Shown piece after piece: positions 52,386-61,843 of a stretch of DNA of 64,000 nucleotides. This DNA is from Olivibacter sp. XZL3 (GTDB taxonomy: Bacteria > Bacteroidota > Bacteroidia > Sphingobacteriales > Sphingobacteriaceae): assembly GCF_004368405.1 (NCBI RefSeq), contig NZ_SBJH01000011.1, forward strand, positions 67,016 to 131,015, given 5' to 3'. The position numbers were made by a program, and so were the translations under genes. The notes below the pieces were generated by a model. That model ran no database searches and was not told the origin of the DNA. It saw only the letters and a list, made by a program, of their open reading frames with translations. Each line of letters starts with the position of its first letter. Position 1 is the first letter of the stretch.

Positions 52386-52397
52386 TAGGGTAAAATA
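52386..52397 (+). promoter_or_regulatory. Candidate cassette promoter motif upstream of fecR (D)
   Basis: TAGGGTAAAATA lies 7 bp before the fecR start, and GGGGTACC lies at 52370-52377. Both blocks also occur before fecR A, but with the spacing 11 bp shorter there. If it were a promoter the transcript would be almost leaderless, which weakens the call. Confidence 0.28.
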
Positions 52398-52404
52398 CAT
52401 AGAG

Positions 52405-53556
52405 ATGTCGAAAAAAAAGCCTGACCACCGCATTGAAGAGCTTGCTCATAAATTGAAAATCGGCACAATTTCAGATGATGAACGCTTGGAATTTGATGAA
52501 TGGTTCAACGCATACGACGATGAGCGTTTTGTCCATCCTGAGGCAGACAATCCATCGCTGGTTAAATCGCGTATTTATAACCCGCTCTTATCGGAAATGC
52601 AAAAAAGCGAAATGACTGACATTCGAAAATTTACAATCAGACGCCTTATTGCTGCTGCTTCGGTTGTTGCTGTATTTGCTGTAGGGAGCTTCATTTACTT
52701 GTATCAGTCGGCCGCAACGTCTGATATACCTAAAGCCGTTTATCCGGGTGATAAAATTCCAACCGAGGAAGGGACAACTTTGACATTGTCAGACGGCAAA
52801 AAAATCAAATTAAATCAAGCGGATGCAGGAGAACTGGCCAAAGAAGCCGGTATCAAAATCACCAAAACATTAAATGGTCAACTGAACTATGAAGTGGAAC
52901 CGTCCGCTTCGAACCGATTTAAAACAAACACCCTCAGCACCGCTAAAGGGGAAACCTATTGCATTCAACTGCCAGATGGATCTCGGGTTTGGATAAACGC
53001 TGCGTCAAATTTGACGTATTCGACGGCCCCAGATGATCATGGCTTTCGCTGGGTAAAGTTGGATGGCGAGGCCTATTTTGAAGTTGCGAAAGATGAAGAA
53101 CACCCCTTTATAGTTGAAACCGAAGATCAACACGTTAAAGTGCTAGGAACGAGCTTCAATATACAGGCTTACGCCAATGAACCAAAGACAACAACCACGC
53201 TGATAACGGGAAGCGTTGTGGTTGAACAGAGGAAGGTAAGACAACTGTTACGACCTGGCGAACAGTCTATCTGCTCAGAAAAAGGGATAACTGTTAAACA
53301 AGGTGATATGGATGAGGCATTGAGTTGGAGACTTGGCGACTTCGTCTTTAACGAACAAACTATTGCGGAAATTATGAGGACAATTGCGCGCTGGTACGAT
53401 GTAGAAGTGTTTTATCATCCTAATTTCGACAAACATGAAACCTTTAGCGGCCAGATTTCCCGATCAGCGCATATTTCGGAAGTGTTAACAAGTTTACAAT
53501 CCACGGGCAAAATCACGTTTAAAATGGAAGGAAGAAAGATAGTCATTTCAAACTAA
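52405..53556 (+). CDS. FecR-family anti-sigma factor, cassette D
   Basis: The 383-residue protein has a cytoplasmic N-terminal region, a TM helix (LIAAASVVAVFAVGSFIYLY, about 78-97), a FecR domain (IQLPDGSRVWINAASNLTY, LDGEAYFEVAKDEEHPF, HVKVLGTSFNIQAY) and a DUF4974 C-terminus (IARWYDVEVFYHPNF). All domains are complete even though the SusC partner is interrupted. Confidence 0.93.
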   Translation: MSKKKPDHRIEELAHKLKIGTISDDERLEFDEWFNAYDDERFVHPEADNPSLVKSRIYNPLLSEMQKSEMTDIRKFTIRRLIAAASVVAVFAVGSFIYLYQSAATSDIPKAVYPGDKIPTEEGTTLTLSDGKKIKLNQADAGELAKEAGIKITKTLNGQLNYEVEPSASNRFKTNTLSTAKGETYCIQLPDGSRVWINAASNLTYSTAPDDHGFRWVKLDGEAYFEVAKDEEHPFIVETEDQHVKVLGTSFNIQAYANEPKTTTTLITGSVVVEQRKVRQLLRPGEQSICSEKGITVKQGDMDEALSWRLGDFVFNEQTIAEIMRTIARWYDVEVFYHPNFDKHETFSGQISRSAHISEVLTSLQSTGKITFKMEGRKIVISN

Positions 53557-53623
53557 AAAGCTAGCTTCTTCTATACTTCAGCGAATACAACTAGTTATTT
53601 TTCATTATTAAAATTTACAACAT

Positions 53624-53796
53624 ATGAAAGGAAGAAAATAAAGTAAAGATTCTAACTAACAGTAGAAAGAAAAACCAGAGGTATGCCACTACCTCTGGCT
53701 GTCTAATGTTCATCGAGTAATCAACCTTTTTATAAGGCCAAACCCTGAAACAATTTAATAAAATGAAGTTCGATTTTCAAGTCTAAAACTTCATTT
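53624..53796 (+). promoter_or_regulatory. fecR-susC leader D: five-codon ORF plus two hairpins
   Basis: ATG 53624 opens a five-codon ORF (MKGRK, stop 53639-53641). CCAGAGGT (53675-53682) and ACCTCTGG (53691-53698) form a perfect 8-bp hairpin with an 8-nt loop. A second pair, AAATGAAGTT (53761-53770) and AACTTCATTT (53787-53796), lies 20 bp before the susC start and could hide its ribosome-binding region. Confidence 0.5.
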
Positions 53797-53816
53797 GCCT
53801 AAACACTAGTAAAATT

Positions 53817-56800
53817 ATGAATTTTTCTCTAAAAGAAAGACGTGAATCACCCCGAGGTGCTGTTCAAGCATCTGTTCAGAAACAACATAGCACACCTAGT
53901 AGCGGTAAAAATAGGTTGATGCGTGTTCCACTCATCGCCCTCTTCTTAATGAGCATGATGTTTCACATCCATGCGCTACCTTTTCAGCAAAAGGTTACCA
54001 TCAATGTTAAGAATACACCTCTTAGCAGTGTGCTTAAGCAGTTTAGACAATAAACCGGCTATGACTTTGTATATAGCGACAAATTAATTGCAACCGCAAA
54101 ATCAGTCACATTGGACATCAAAAATATGGACCTGACCGATGCACTTGATAAGTGCTTTGAAAATCAACCATTAACTTACGTTTTAAACAATAGAATCGTA
54201 ACAATCAAAGAAGATGCACAAAAAACAACAGAAAAAACACCTCCTTCCGCTTTGCAGGCTTCCGTGGTGCACGGTAAAATAATCGATGAGAATGCAGAGC
54301 CTATAGCCGGTGCCACCGTTGTGAATAAATCTACAGACGCCCGCGCCATAACCAATCACTTTGGCATTTTTAGTATCCCCGCTGAGGACGGACAGGTCCT
54401 GTCTGTAATGTACATGGGGTACACGACACAAGAAGTCGTCATAACCGACAACAAACAGATGCTCGTAAAATTAGAACCAAGCATATCTCAATTAAATGAG
54501 CTGGTAATTGTAGGTTATGGCTCCACACAAAAGAAAGACCTGACGGGCTCGGTGTCAATTGTTTCGGCAAAAGATATTGAAGATGTTCCTTTCACTACAA
54601 TTGACAATGCCTTAGCAGGTAAGGCACCAGGGGTGCAGATTACCAAAAGTGACGGTACACCTGGCGGTGCCGTGCGGATCAGGGTAAGAGGATCAACTTC
54701 TCTGTTGGGCGGGAACGAACCTTTATATGTTGTGGATGGCATTCCAGTACAGATACAAAGTAATTTTGAATCGCCCGGTTATGACATCAGCAGCCCAGTC
54801 GGAAACAGTGTTACAGGGTCAGGTGGCGTGGCGGCTGGATTATCTACCTCTTTTGTCAACGGATTAAACAACATCGGCGGGCTCAATCCCGATGACATTG
54901 AGTCCATCAGTATTCTCAAAGATGCTTCATCCACCGCTATTTATGGTTCTAAAGCGGCCAATGGCGTTATTATAATTACCACTAAACAGGGTAAAAAAGG
55001 AATGAAGCCTTTATTTAACGCCAGCTATTACAGCACCTTTACAACACCGGTTACCCCTGATGTATTGAATGCTTCACAGTATCGGATGTTAATTACCGAG
55101 GCGGCACAGGCTGATGCCGATGTTAGGCTTCCATTAGGTTTAGCGCTCCCTGCCAATAGTAATGCCATACTAAATAACCCCGAAACATTTTTTGGCAATG
55201 GCAATACCGATTGGATCAATGAAGTAACCGATAGCAAAATTGCAAATAATGGTGAACTTTCCGTTCAGGGCGGTAGCGAGAATTCCAAATATTTCAGTTC
55301 TGTAGCCTTTAATAATACGCCTGGCGTAGTAAACAACACCGGTTATCAAAGGGTTTCTGGCAAACTGAATCTGGACAATGAAATCGGCTCCAAATTTAAT
55401 TTCATTACCAATATTTTACTCGGGTATACCGACCAAGACATTGGAAATGGGGCTTACGGACAGGCTTTAAGGGCACGGCCCGATTTTGCTCCTTACGATG
55501 AAAACGGAAACTATACCGATTTTACTGCCTTAGGCGCTTCTTATGAGGGTTTCCTAAACCCGACAGCTTTATTGACAGCAACAAACAATGCCAAAACATT
55601 TAACCTCCTAGGTTCGCTATCGGGCATTTATAAGTTCAGCGACAACTTCACCTTCAAAAGCGTGGCATCTTTGAATATGCAAACTTATAATCAACGCAAT
55701 TATACCCCAAGCTACGTCAGTATAGGAAGCTTTTACGGCAATGTAACCAGTGATAGCGGTATCGGCAGCAATTCCAACAGCCGTTTGGCGCACTGGTTTG
55801 TAGAAAACACCTTAACCTATAACAAAACTGTACAAGATCATTCAATCAATGCCCTTGCAGGAACTTCTTACGAGACGCGAAAAACCAGCTTTTTTAGCGC
55901 GACTGCCACCGGCTATCCGAATGACAATGTATTAAATAATCTTTCGTCGGCAGTAGAGCCGATACGGGTAACAGGGGACGATCCTTCCAGGCCACAAAGC
56001 TATCTTTTATCATTTTACCTGAGGGCAAATTATGGTTTTAAAGACAAATATCTATTTACTTTCACCGGGCGTGCCGACGGATCGTCCAAGTTTGGCACTA
56101 ACAACAAATGGGGCTATTTCCCATCGGGAGCCTTGGCATGGCGCATGTCGCAAGAGAACTTTCTCAAAGAAAGCAATTGGATAGACGATATTAAAATAAG
56201 AGGGAGTTACGGTCTTACAGGCAATCAGAACATTGGGGATCAAATGTACCGTACACTCTATAGCCCATACTCCTACGCTGGATCTAGCGCCTTAGTACCC
56301 ACTCAATTGGGCAATGAAAACATCAAATGGGAAAACGCTAAGCAAGCAGACTTAGGAATAGACATCGCCTTATTCAATAGATTACAGGCTACGGTTGATT
56401 ATTACGATAAGCGTGCCGATGGTGCGTTATTATCTTTGCCTGTTGCACCGAGTAGCTCCTATAGCTCGCTGCTCAGAAATGCCGTTGGAATAAAAAACAC
56501 AGGTTTAGAAGTAGCACTTAGCGGAGATATTCTCCGCAGCGGCGAATTTAAGTGGAATGCCAGTATTAACGTAACTTGGGGCAAATCTATAGTCACCAAA
56601 TTGGATGTTAACGCCGATTTAAGTCAGGTTGGCAACTTAAGTGGCATGGAATACGGAAATACGACCTTGATTGAAGGACAACCTTTGGGACTGATTACCG
56701 GCTTGACGGTGACGGGACTGATTAGAAATGAAGAGGATCTAAACGCTTACAAAGAACAATTAGGCAGCAGAAGGTCATTGTTCCCTTATCTCGGCATCGG

Positions 56801-57377
56801 CGATGTGATGTATCAATTGCAAGCGACTAGCCCCGACAGTAAGTATCCGGATTTTAATACGGTGTTAGGCAATGCCGCTGCAAAATATTACGGTGGTTTC
56901 AACCAAAATTTCAACTATAAAGAGTTTGGCCTTCAGTTCTATTTCACCTTTTCACAGGGAGGCAAGCTTTTATGGGGCGATCATGTTTCCAGCATGAAAT
57001 TTGTCGGTACCTCCAACGCGAATGTAGCGATGTTAGACCGTTATACTCCCGAAAATCCGGATACCGATGTGCCTCGACTCATGTTAAATGGAAGCTTTTA
57101 TTATAAATCTAATCTTGACTTTTTTGATGCTTCTTATCTTAAACTGCGTACAGTAACCTTTAACTATAACCTTAGTAAATTGAACTGGCTCCATAAGGCA
57201 AACATTAAATCGGCTAGTGTTTTTGCCTCGGCAACTAATTTATTTACCATTACCGCTTATCCAGGGAATGATCCAGAAACATCTAATGATCCGTATAGCG
57301 CAATCGGTGGTTATTTTGATGTGAGCAATTATCCGACAGTAAGGACTTTTTCTTTAGGACTAAAAGCAGGATTCTAA
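53817..57377 (+). pseudogene. SusC-type TonB-dependent transporter, cassette D, with in-frame TAA at codon 79
   Basis: From ATG 53817 the frame gives a signal peptide (MRVPLIALFLMSMMFHIHA, from residue 35) and the start of an STN domain, then stops at TAA 54051-54053 within KQFRQ-stop-TGYDFVY. The same frame continues without any further stop to 57377: the rest of the STN (SDKLIATAKSVTLDIKNMDL), a carboxypeptidase-like domain, a plug (VIVGYGSTQKKDLTGSVSIV; ILKDASSTAIYGSKAANGV) and a complete barrel ending SLGLKAGF. One C-to-T change (CAA to TAA) explains the break. Re-initiation after it would lack a signal peptide. It is either a recent pseudogene, a readthrough gene or a base-call error. 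Confidence 0.85.
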
Positions 57378-57397
57378 CAAATAAGATTAACTAAAAC

Positions 57398-58834
57398 ATG
57401 AAAAAGATTAATTATAGCCACTATGTTGTTCTTTTACTTAGCTGTTTATTGGCTACGGCTTGTCAGGAACAACTCAATGTATATCCCACAACCACTGAGG
57501 TGGATGGTCAGGTTATTGTCGACACCAAAAGCGCCAACACCGTTTTAAATGGTGTTTATTACCGTTTCGCCAATGCTGGGGTGGACAACAACTCCGTTCC
57601 CAATATCCTTTGGACCAGCATTCATGAAGTGCTCCCTTCACAGCTAAGTGGCCTGCAGACCAGTGTCACTTATGACGAGGTGTATGCACATGCGCTTACG
57701 GCCTCCAGTAGCGTCGTCAGCAGGATGTGGACGTATGGCTATAACCTCGTTAATGCAGCAAATGGCTTTTTAAAAAATATAGAACCTGTAGACGCCATAC
57801 CCGCAGCAACAAAAATGCAGATGCAGGCCGAAGCAAAATTCTTAAGAGCATTTGGGAACAACATCCTGTTGCAATATTTCGGTCAGTACGATGACGTGGC
57901 TAGCCCTCACGGAATTATACTGCGAAAGGATTTTGTAACGCCCGATCAGATCAGTTTGCCTCGTTCTTCGGTAGCCGATGTTTATACGGCTATACTGGCC
58001 GATTTAGATGAGGCAATTGCCAATTTACCTGCGTTGAACACACAGATTTATTATGCAAATATATCGGCAGCAAAGTTACTCAAAGCCCGAGTGTTGATTA
58101 ACCGGGCTTCGGAAGGCGACTATCAGGAAGTGATTAGATTAACTGACGAGGTGATTACGAACGGACCTTTTGAGCTGGAAGCCAATACCAAAGATATCTT
58201 TTTAAGCAAAGGCTTTGCGAGTAAAGAAGTCATATTAGGTGTGCAACCCTATGGCAACCAAACCTATAAATTTCAAAGCAACCAATATTCCGGCACATTC
58301 CCGGCGACTGACACCTTGGTGAGCTTACTAAAAGACGATCCGAGGGAAACTTGGGTATATAAAGATGATCAAAGGGCAACGGTGTATGGGCGCAATTATG
58401 GCAACCTCAATGAAATCACTAAATACTATTCCGGTAACGTGGTCGACGCTGTGCAAACGCCTTTAGCCGACTACTGTTATGCTTTTCGCCTAACGGAGGC
58501 CTACTTATTGGAGGCCGAGGCGCTCACAATGGCACCTAGTGCTGATTTAAATAAAGCAAAAGCACTTTTGAAAACGGTGATGGGCCATGCAGGTATTAGT
58601 GATTTTTCGGCAGTGGAACAAACCAACAGCGCAACGGATTTGAAAACGCTAATTGTAAAGGAAGAAATGAAAAATTTCGTTTCAGAAAATGGTGCCGATT
58701 GGTTCGCCTTGAGAAGGCTTCCTTTAGCAACCGTTCAAAGCATCCAACCGAACATCAAATCGAAACGCAACTTTATTCTTCCGATACCGCAAGATGAAAT
58801 CAACCGTAATAATAAAATCAGTCAAATTCCATAA
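57398..58834 (+). CDS. SusD/RagB-type surface lipoprotein, cassette D
   Basis: The 478-residue protein has a lipoprotein signal (LLSCLLATAC, lipobox LATAC) followed by QEQLNVYPTTTEVDGQVI. SusD helices include MQAEAKFLRAFGNNILLQYFGQYDD and the conserved end FRLTEAYLLEAEALTMAP...KEEMKNFVSENGADWFALRRL and PIPQDEINRNNKISQIP. It starts 20 bp after susC and is intact. Confidence 0.93.
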   Translation: MKKINYSHYVVLLLSCLLATACQEQLNVYPTTTEVDGQVIVDTKSANTVLNGVYYRFANAGVDNNSVPNILWTSIHEVLPSQLSGLQTSVTYDEVYAHALTASSSVVSRMWTYGYNLVNAANGFLKNIEPVDAIPAATKMQMQAEAKFLRAFGNNILLQYFGQYDDVASPHGIILRKDFVTPDQISLPRSSVADVYTAILADLDEAIANLPALNTQIYYANISAAKLLKARVLINRASEGDYQEVIRLTDEVITNGPFELEANTKDIFLSKGFASKEVILGVQPYGNQTYKFQSNQYSGTFPATDTLVSLLKDDPRETWVYKDDQRATVYGRNYGNLNEITKYYSGNVVDAVQTPLADYCYAFRLTEAYLLEAEALTMAPSADLNKAKALLKTVMGHAGISDFSAVEQTNSATDLKTLIVKEEMKNFVSENGADWFALRRLPLATVQSIQPNIKSKRNFILPIPQDEINRNNKISQIP

Positions 58835-58836
58835 AC

Positions 58837-60021
58837 ATGAAAATACATATTTTAAACATTTTAACCCTATTGGCCTTAGCGAGCTGCAACTCCAATACCT
58901 TAGAAAACTATGTTATTGAAGGACAGTTGCAAGGCATTGATACAGGCATGATCAAGCTGATATCCTACAATGAAGAGGATCGGAGTAGCGAAGCCGTAGA
59001 TAGCGCTGAAATAGTAAAAGGACGTTTTAAACTGACAGGAAAAGTGAAAGTCCCAGAGATGATGGGGATACAGATAGAACCGGGTAACTGGAATTTTAGA
59101 ATTTTCGTAGAAAACAGGCACTTAAAAATTAACGCCGATACCGCAGATGCCACACACTTCGACTATACCGCCTACGGAAGAGGGAAACATGCACAAATAA
59201 AAAATTACACAGAGAGCGGCTCTCCAAATTTTGATGCGTGGAGCGCATTTCAGGACCACCCGGGGCAGCAGCAGTTTGAGTTGGCTTTGAAGCAGCTTAA
59301 CGAAAAAATTAAAGCAGTAGGCGACGATGTTGATGCACAATATGCCATAAGAGCTGAAATGGATTCCGTGCGAAGCAGGCAACAAGCATGGCAGAAAAAA
59401 CAACTTGATGCCTATATCGCAGCGCATCCTGATGCCGTTGCCGGCGTTTTTATATTCAATGAACTTTTTCGCTTTTCGCATGACATGCCCTATAACGTTT
59501 TGGACAGCACGTTAAATATGTTTAGTGGCGAAGCAAAGGCTTCTAAATATTACCAACGGTTAGACAAATCGCGAGCCAAACTAAAGGCCGTTCAGCCTGG
59601 CGAAACCGCCCCCGATTTTACGCTCTTACAACCAGATAGTACTAAACTTAAGCTTTCATCCACGCGTGGAAACTATGTAATGCTTGATTTCTGGGCAAGC
59701 TGGTGCCATCCCTGCCGTCAGGCGATTCCCCATTGGAAATCTATATACCAAAAATACCACGATAGGGGCTTCGATATATTGAGTGTATCCAACGATAACA
59801 ATTGGGAAAATTGGATCAAGGCCATGGATATAGAAAAAATGCCTTGGAAACAAGTGATCGATGAATTTCCTAAAAAAGGTATGCCTGCACGTGTAATCAG
59901 CGATTATATGATTAATACGATCCCACATTATGTGTTGCTTGACAAAGAGGGAAAAATTTTGGCTTCTACCGCAGACGAAGAAGTAATCGTTCACAAACTT
60001 GCCGAACTGTTTGGCAACTAA
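58837..60021 (+). CDS. TlpA-like thiol oxidoreductase lipoprotein (CHPC), cassette D
   Basis: The 394-residue protein has a lipoprotein signal (LTLLALASC), a DUF4369 domain (about 25-110; VIEGQLQGIDTGMIKLI), a helical linker, and a thioredoxin domain with FWASWCHPCRQAIPHW (Cys290, Cys293) and cis-Pro in NTIPHYVLLD. It starts 2 bp after the susD stop. The CHPC active site differs from the CGPC, CMPC and CQPC sites of the other cassettes. Confidence 0.92.
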   Translation: MKIHILNILTLLALASCNSNTLENYVIEGQLQGIDTGMIKLISYNEEDRSSEAVDSAEIVKGRFKLTGKVKVPEMMGIQIEPGNWNFRIFVENRHLKINADTADATHFDYTAYGRGKHAQIKNYTESGSPNFDAWSAFQDHPGQQQFELALKQLNEKIKAVGDDVDAQYAIRAEMDSVRSRQQAWQKKQLDAYIAAHPDAVAGVFIFNELFRFSHDMPYNVLDSTLNMFSGEAKASKYYQRLDKSRAKLKAVQPGETAPDFTLLQPDSTKLKLSSTRGNYVMLDFWASWCHPCRQAIPHWKSIYQKYHDRGFDILSVSNDNNWENWIKAMDIEKMPWKQVIDEFPKKGMPARVISDYMINTIPHYVLLDKEGKILASTADEEVIVHKLAELFGN

Positions 60022-60027
60022 CCTTAG

Positions 60028-60061
60028 GCGCCGCCGTTTCCTTTTTAAGGGTAAGCGGCGC
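60028..60061 (+). terminator. Terminator hairpin after cassette D
   Basis: GCGCCGC (60028-60034) and GCGGCGC (60055-60061) form a perfect GC-rich 7-bp stem around a 20-nt loop. TTAATATAA follows. It lies directly after the last TlpA stop codon. Confidence 0.65.
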
Positions 60062-60238
60062 TTAATATAATATCGTAATTGGTTATTTATGACGCAATAT
60101 TTGCGACAAAAACAGAATATCTTTATATTTATATAGGCATGCAAAGCACTACCGAGTCGCTGATGAAAGGGCCGTTCATAATAAACTCGAACGATTTAAA
60201 CTTTATAACAATAAATACCCCTATTAATAAATAAGATT

Positions 60239-61477
60239 ATGAAAAAAACGTTATTCATGCTTTTACTGATCCCGCTTTTCAGTAGCGCTCAGGAAAAGGG
60301 CACCCGGTTTGAAGAAGGTATGAGCTGGGAGCAAGTTAAAGCCAAGGCAAAAAAGGAAAACAAATATCTTTTTGTTGATTGTTATACCACTTGGTGCGGT
60401 CCATGTAAATATATGGCTAATACAATTTTCCCACAAGAGAAAGTCGGCGATTATTTCAATACCCATTTTGTGAGTGTAGGCATACAGTTCGATAAGACCG
60501 ATAAAGACAGCGAGCATGTTAAAAGCTATTATCCTGTGGCAGAAGAGCTGAACAAAAAATATAACATCCGTGCTTATCCCACTTTTTTGGTCTTCGCCCC
60601 TTCGGGAGAAATCGTGCATCGCCTAGTTGGCGGTGATGAAGCTGATAATTTTATAGCTCGCACAGAAAATGCGCTTCACCCAGAAACCCAATATTATACT
60701 TTACTTAAAAAATATGATGAAGGAGACCGTTCTCCAGAATTTTTACGTCGTATGGCTCTAGCCGCGCAAGGTGCCTATGACCAGGAAAACGCGAATAAGA
60801 TATCTGAAGCCTATTTAGCTACACAAAGCAATCTTTATACTAAAGAGAATTTGGAGTTCTTAGGGAAGTTTATAAACAGCAGTAATAGCAAAGGCTTTCA
60901 GCTTATGCTCAACGAACCCGAAAAGGTCGATGCCGTTCTAGGAAAAGGAAAGGCAGGGGATCTATTAGCACAGGTTATTTTGCAGGAGGAGGTATATCCT
61001 TATTTGCGTACACCAACCGCGAATGTTGACTCACTATTTACGGTGGCCCAAGCGAAATATCCAAAAGTCGATATTGGCAAGCAAGGCGACTTACTTAAAC
61101 TTCAGGTATACCAAATGAGAAAAGATTGGGATAGCTTTCAACCCGCGGTAGTTGCTTATATGGAAAAGCATGGTGCCGACGTAAATCCGCAAATGCTGAA
61201 TAGCTTTGCATGGACTGTTTTCGAAAATTGCGAAGATCCAGACTGCATTGCTGCCGCATTGGCTTGGAGTAAAAAAAGCATAGATGCCACTAACAGTAAA
61301 GAGCCCACCTTCCTGGATACCTATGCTAATTTGCTCTACAAAATGGGAAGAAAAGACGAGGCGATTGCGGTAGAAAAAAATGCCTTGGCTTTAGTATCAG
61401 AAGGCGATAAAGATCAGTATCAAACTACCCTTGATAAGATGGAAAGAGGAGAAGAGACTTGGAGAAAAAGTCTGTAA
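60239..61477 (+). CDS. Periplasmic thioredoxin-fold protein (CGPC) with helical C-terminal region
   Basis: The 412-residue protein has a signal peptide (LFMLLLIPLFSSAQ), an N-terminal thioredoxin domain (about 25-145) with DCYTTWCGPCKYM (Cys53, Cys56) and RAYPTFLVFAPSGE as the cis-Pro segment, then a long helical C-terminal part reminiscent of TPR repeats (ANLLYKMGRKDEAIAVEKNALALV). It is not fused to DUF4369 and is a different type from the cassette TlpAs. It is separated from cassette D by a terminator, so it is likely transcribed independently. Confidence 0.88.
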   Translation: MKKTLFMLLLIPLFSSAQEKGTRFEEGMSWEQVKAKAKKENKYLFVDCYTTWCGPCKYMANTIFPQEKVGDYFNTHFVSVGIQFDKTDKDSEHVKSYYPVAEELNKKYNIRAYPTFLVFAPSGEIVHRLVGGDEADNFIARTENALHPETQYYTLLKKYDEGDRSPEFLRRMALAAQGAYDQENANKISEAYLATQSNLYTKENLEFLGKFINSSNSKGFQLMLNEPEKVDAVLGKGKAGDLLAQVILQEEVYPYLRTPTANVDSLFTVAQAKYPKVDIGKQGDLLKLQVYQMRKDWDSFQPAVVAYMEKHGADVNPQMLNSFAWTVFENCEDPDCIAAALAWSKKSIDATNSKEPTFLDTYANLLYKMGRKDEAIAVEKNALALVSEGDKDQYQTTLDKMERGEETWRKSL

Positions 61478-61560
61478 TTGAAATGTGCTTATTAGCACTA
61501 TTCAGTACAGTTTATGCTCGTATATAAGAAAGATTATCAGCCTCTTTCGTTCTTTTTAAA

Positions 61561-61594
61561 CATAGGTCGAGCTTTCACTCGGCTTATGTTTTTT
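61561..61594 (+). terminator. Intrinsic terminator after the thioredoxin-fold gene
   Basis: CATAGGTCGAG (61561-61571) pairs along its full length with CTCGGCTTATG (61578-61588), including two G-U pairs, around a 6-nt loop. Six T follow (61589-61594). It is the strongest canonical terminator in the right-hand part of the window. Confidence 0.85.
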
Positions 61595-61761
61595 ACCACC
61601 ACATCGTTCTTCTCACAGCAGGCAAACATCGGTTTTTAATTTATCGATCTTTGTCGGAGATTCCCATCAGATAGACTAATTACATTTTCCGAGAGCTAGA
61701 TCGGCAAGCCTTATTTAAACACAATTAAACTTCAGTTAACCGCTAGCATTGTTTGTTTCCT

Positions 61762-61793
61762 TTTCGGCTACAACAACCTGACTTTCGGCTACA
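61762..61793 (+). promoter_or_regulatory. Direct repeat upstream of the NmrA-like gene, candidate AraC site
   Basis: TTTCGGCTACA occurs at 61762-61772 and again at 61783-61793, a spacing of exactly 21 bp. It lies 51-82 bp before the start of the SDR gene. Two direct repeats 21 bp apart is the usual spacing for AraC-family half-sites, and an AraC gene is found just downstream. The rest of the 366-bp gap (61478-61843) holds only the terminator. Confidence 0.45.
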
Positions 61794-61843
61794 CCGCTTT
61801 CCGAAGGCTTACAGAACTTTGCATCAACCAAAACATTTAAAAG

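Noticed and set aside
13913..60021. Classical polysaccharide utilisation loci
   Set aside because: No glycoside hydrolase, polysaccharide lyase, carbohydrate esterase or sulfatase was found next to any of the four SusCD pairs.
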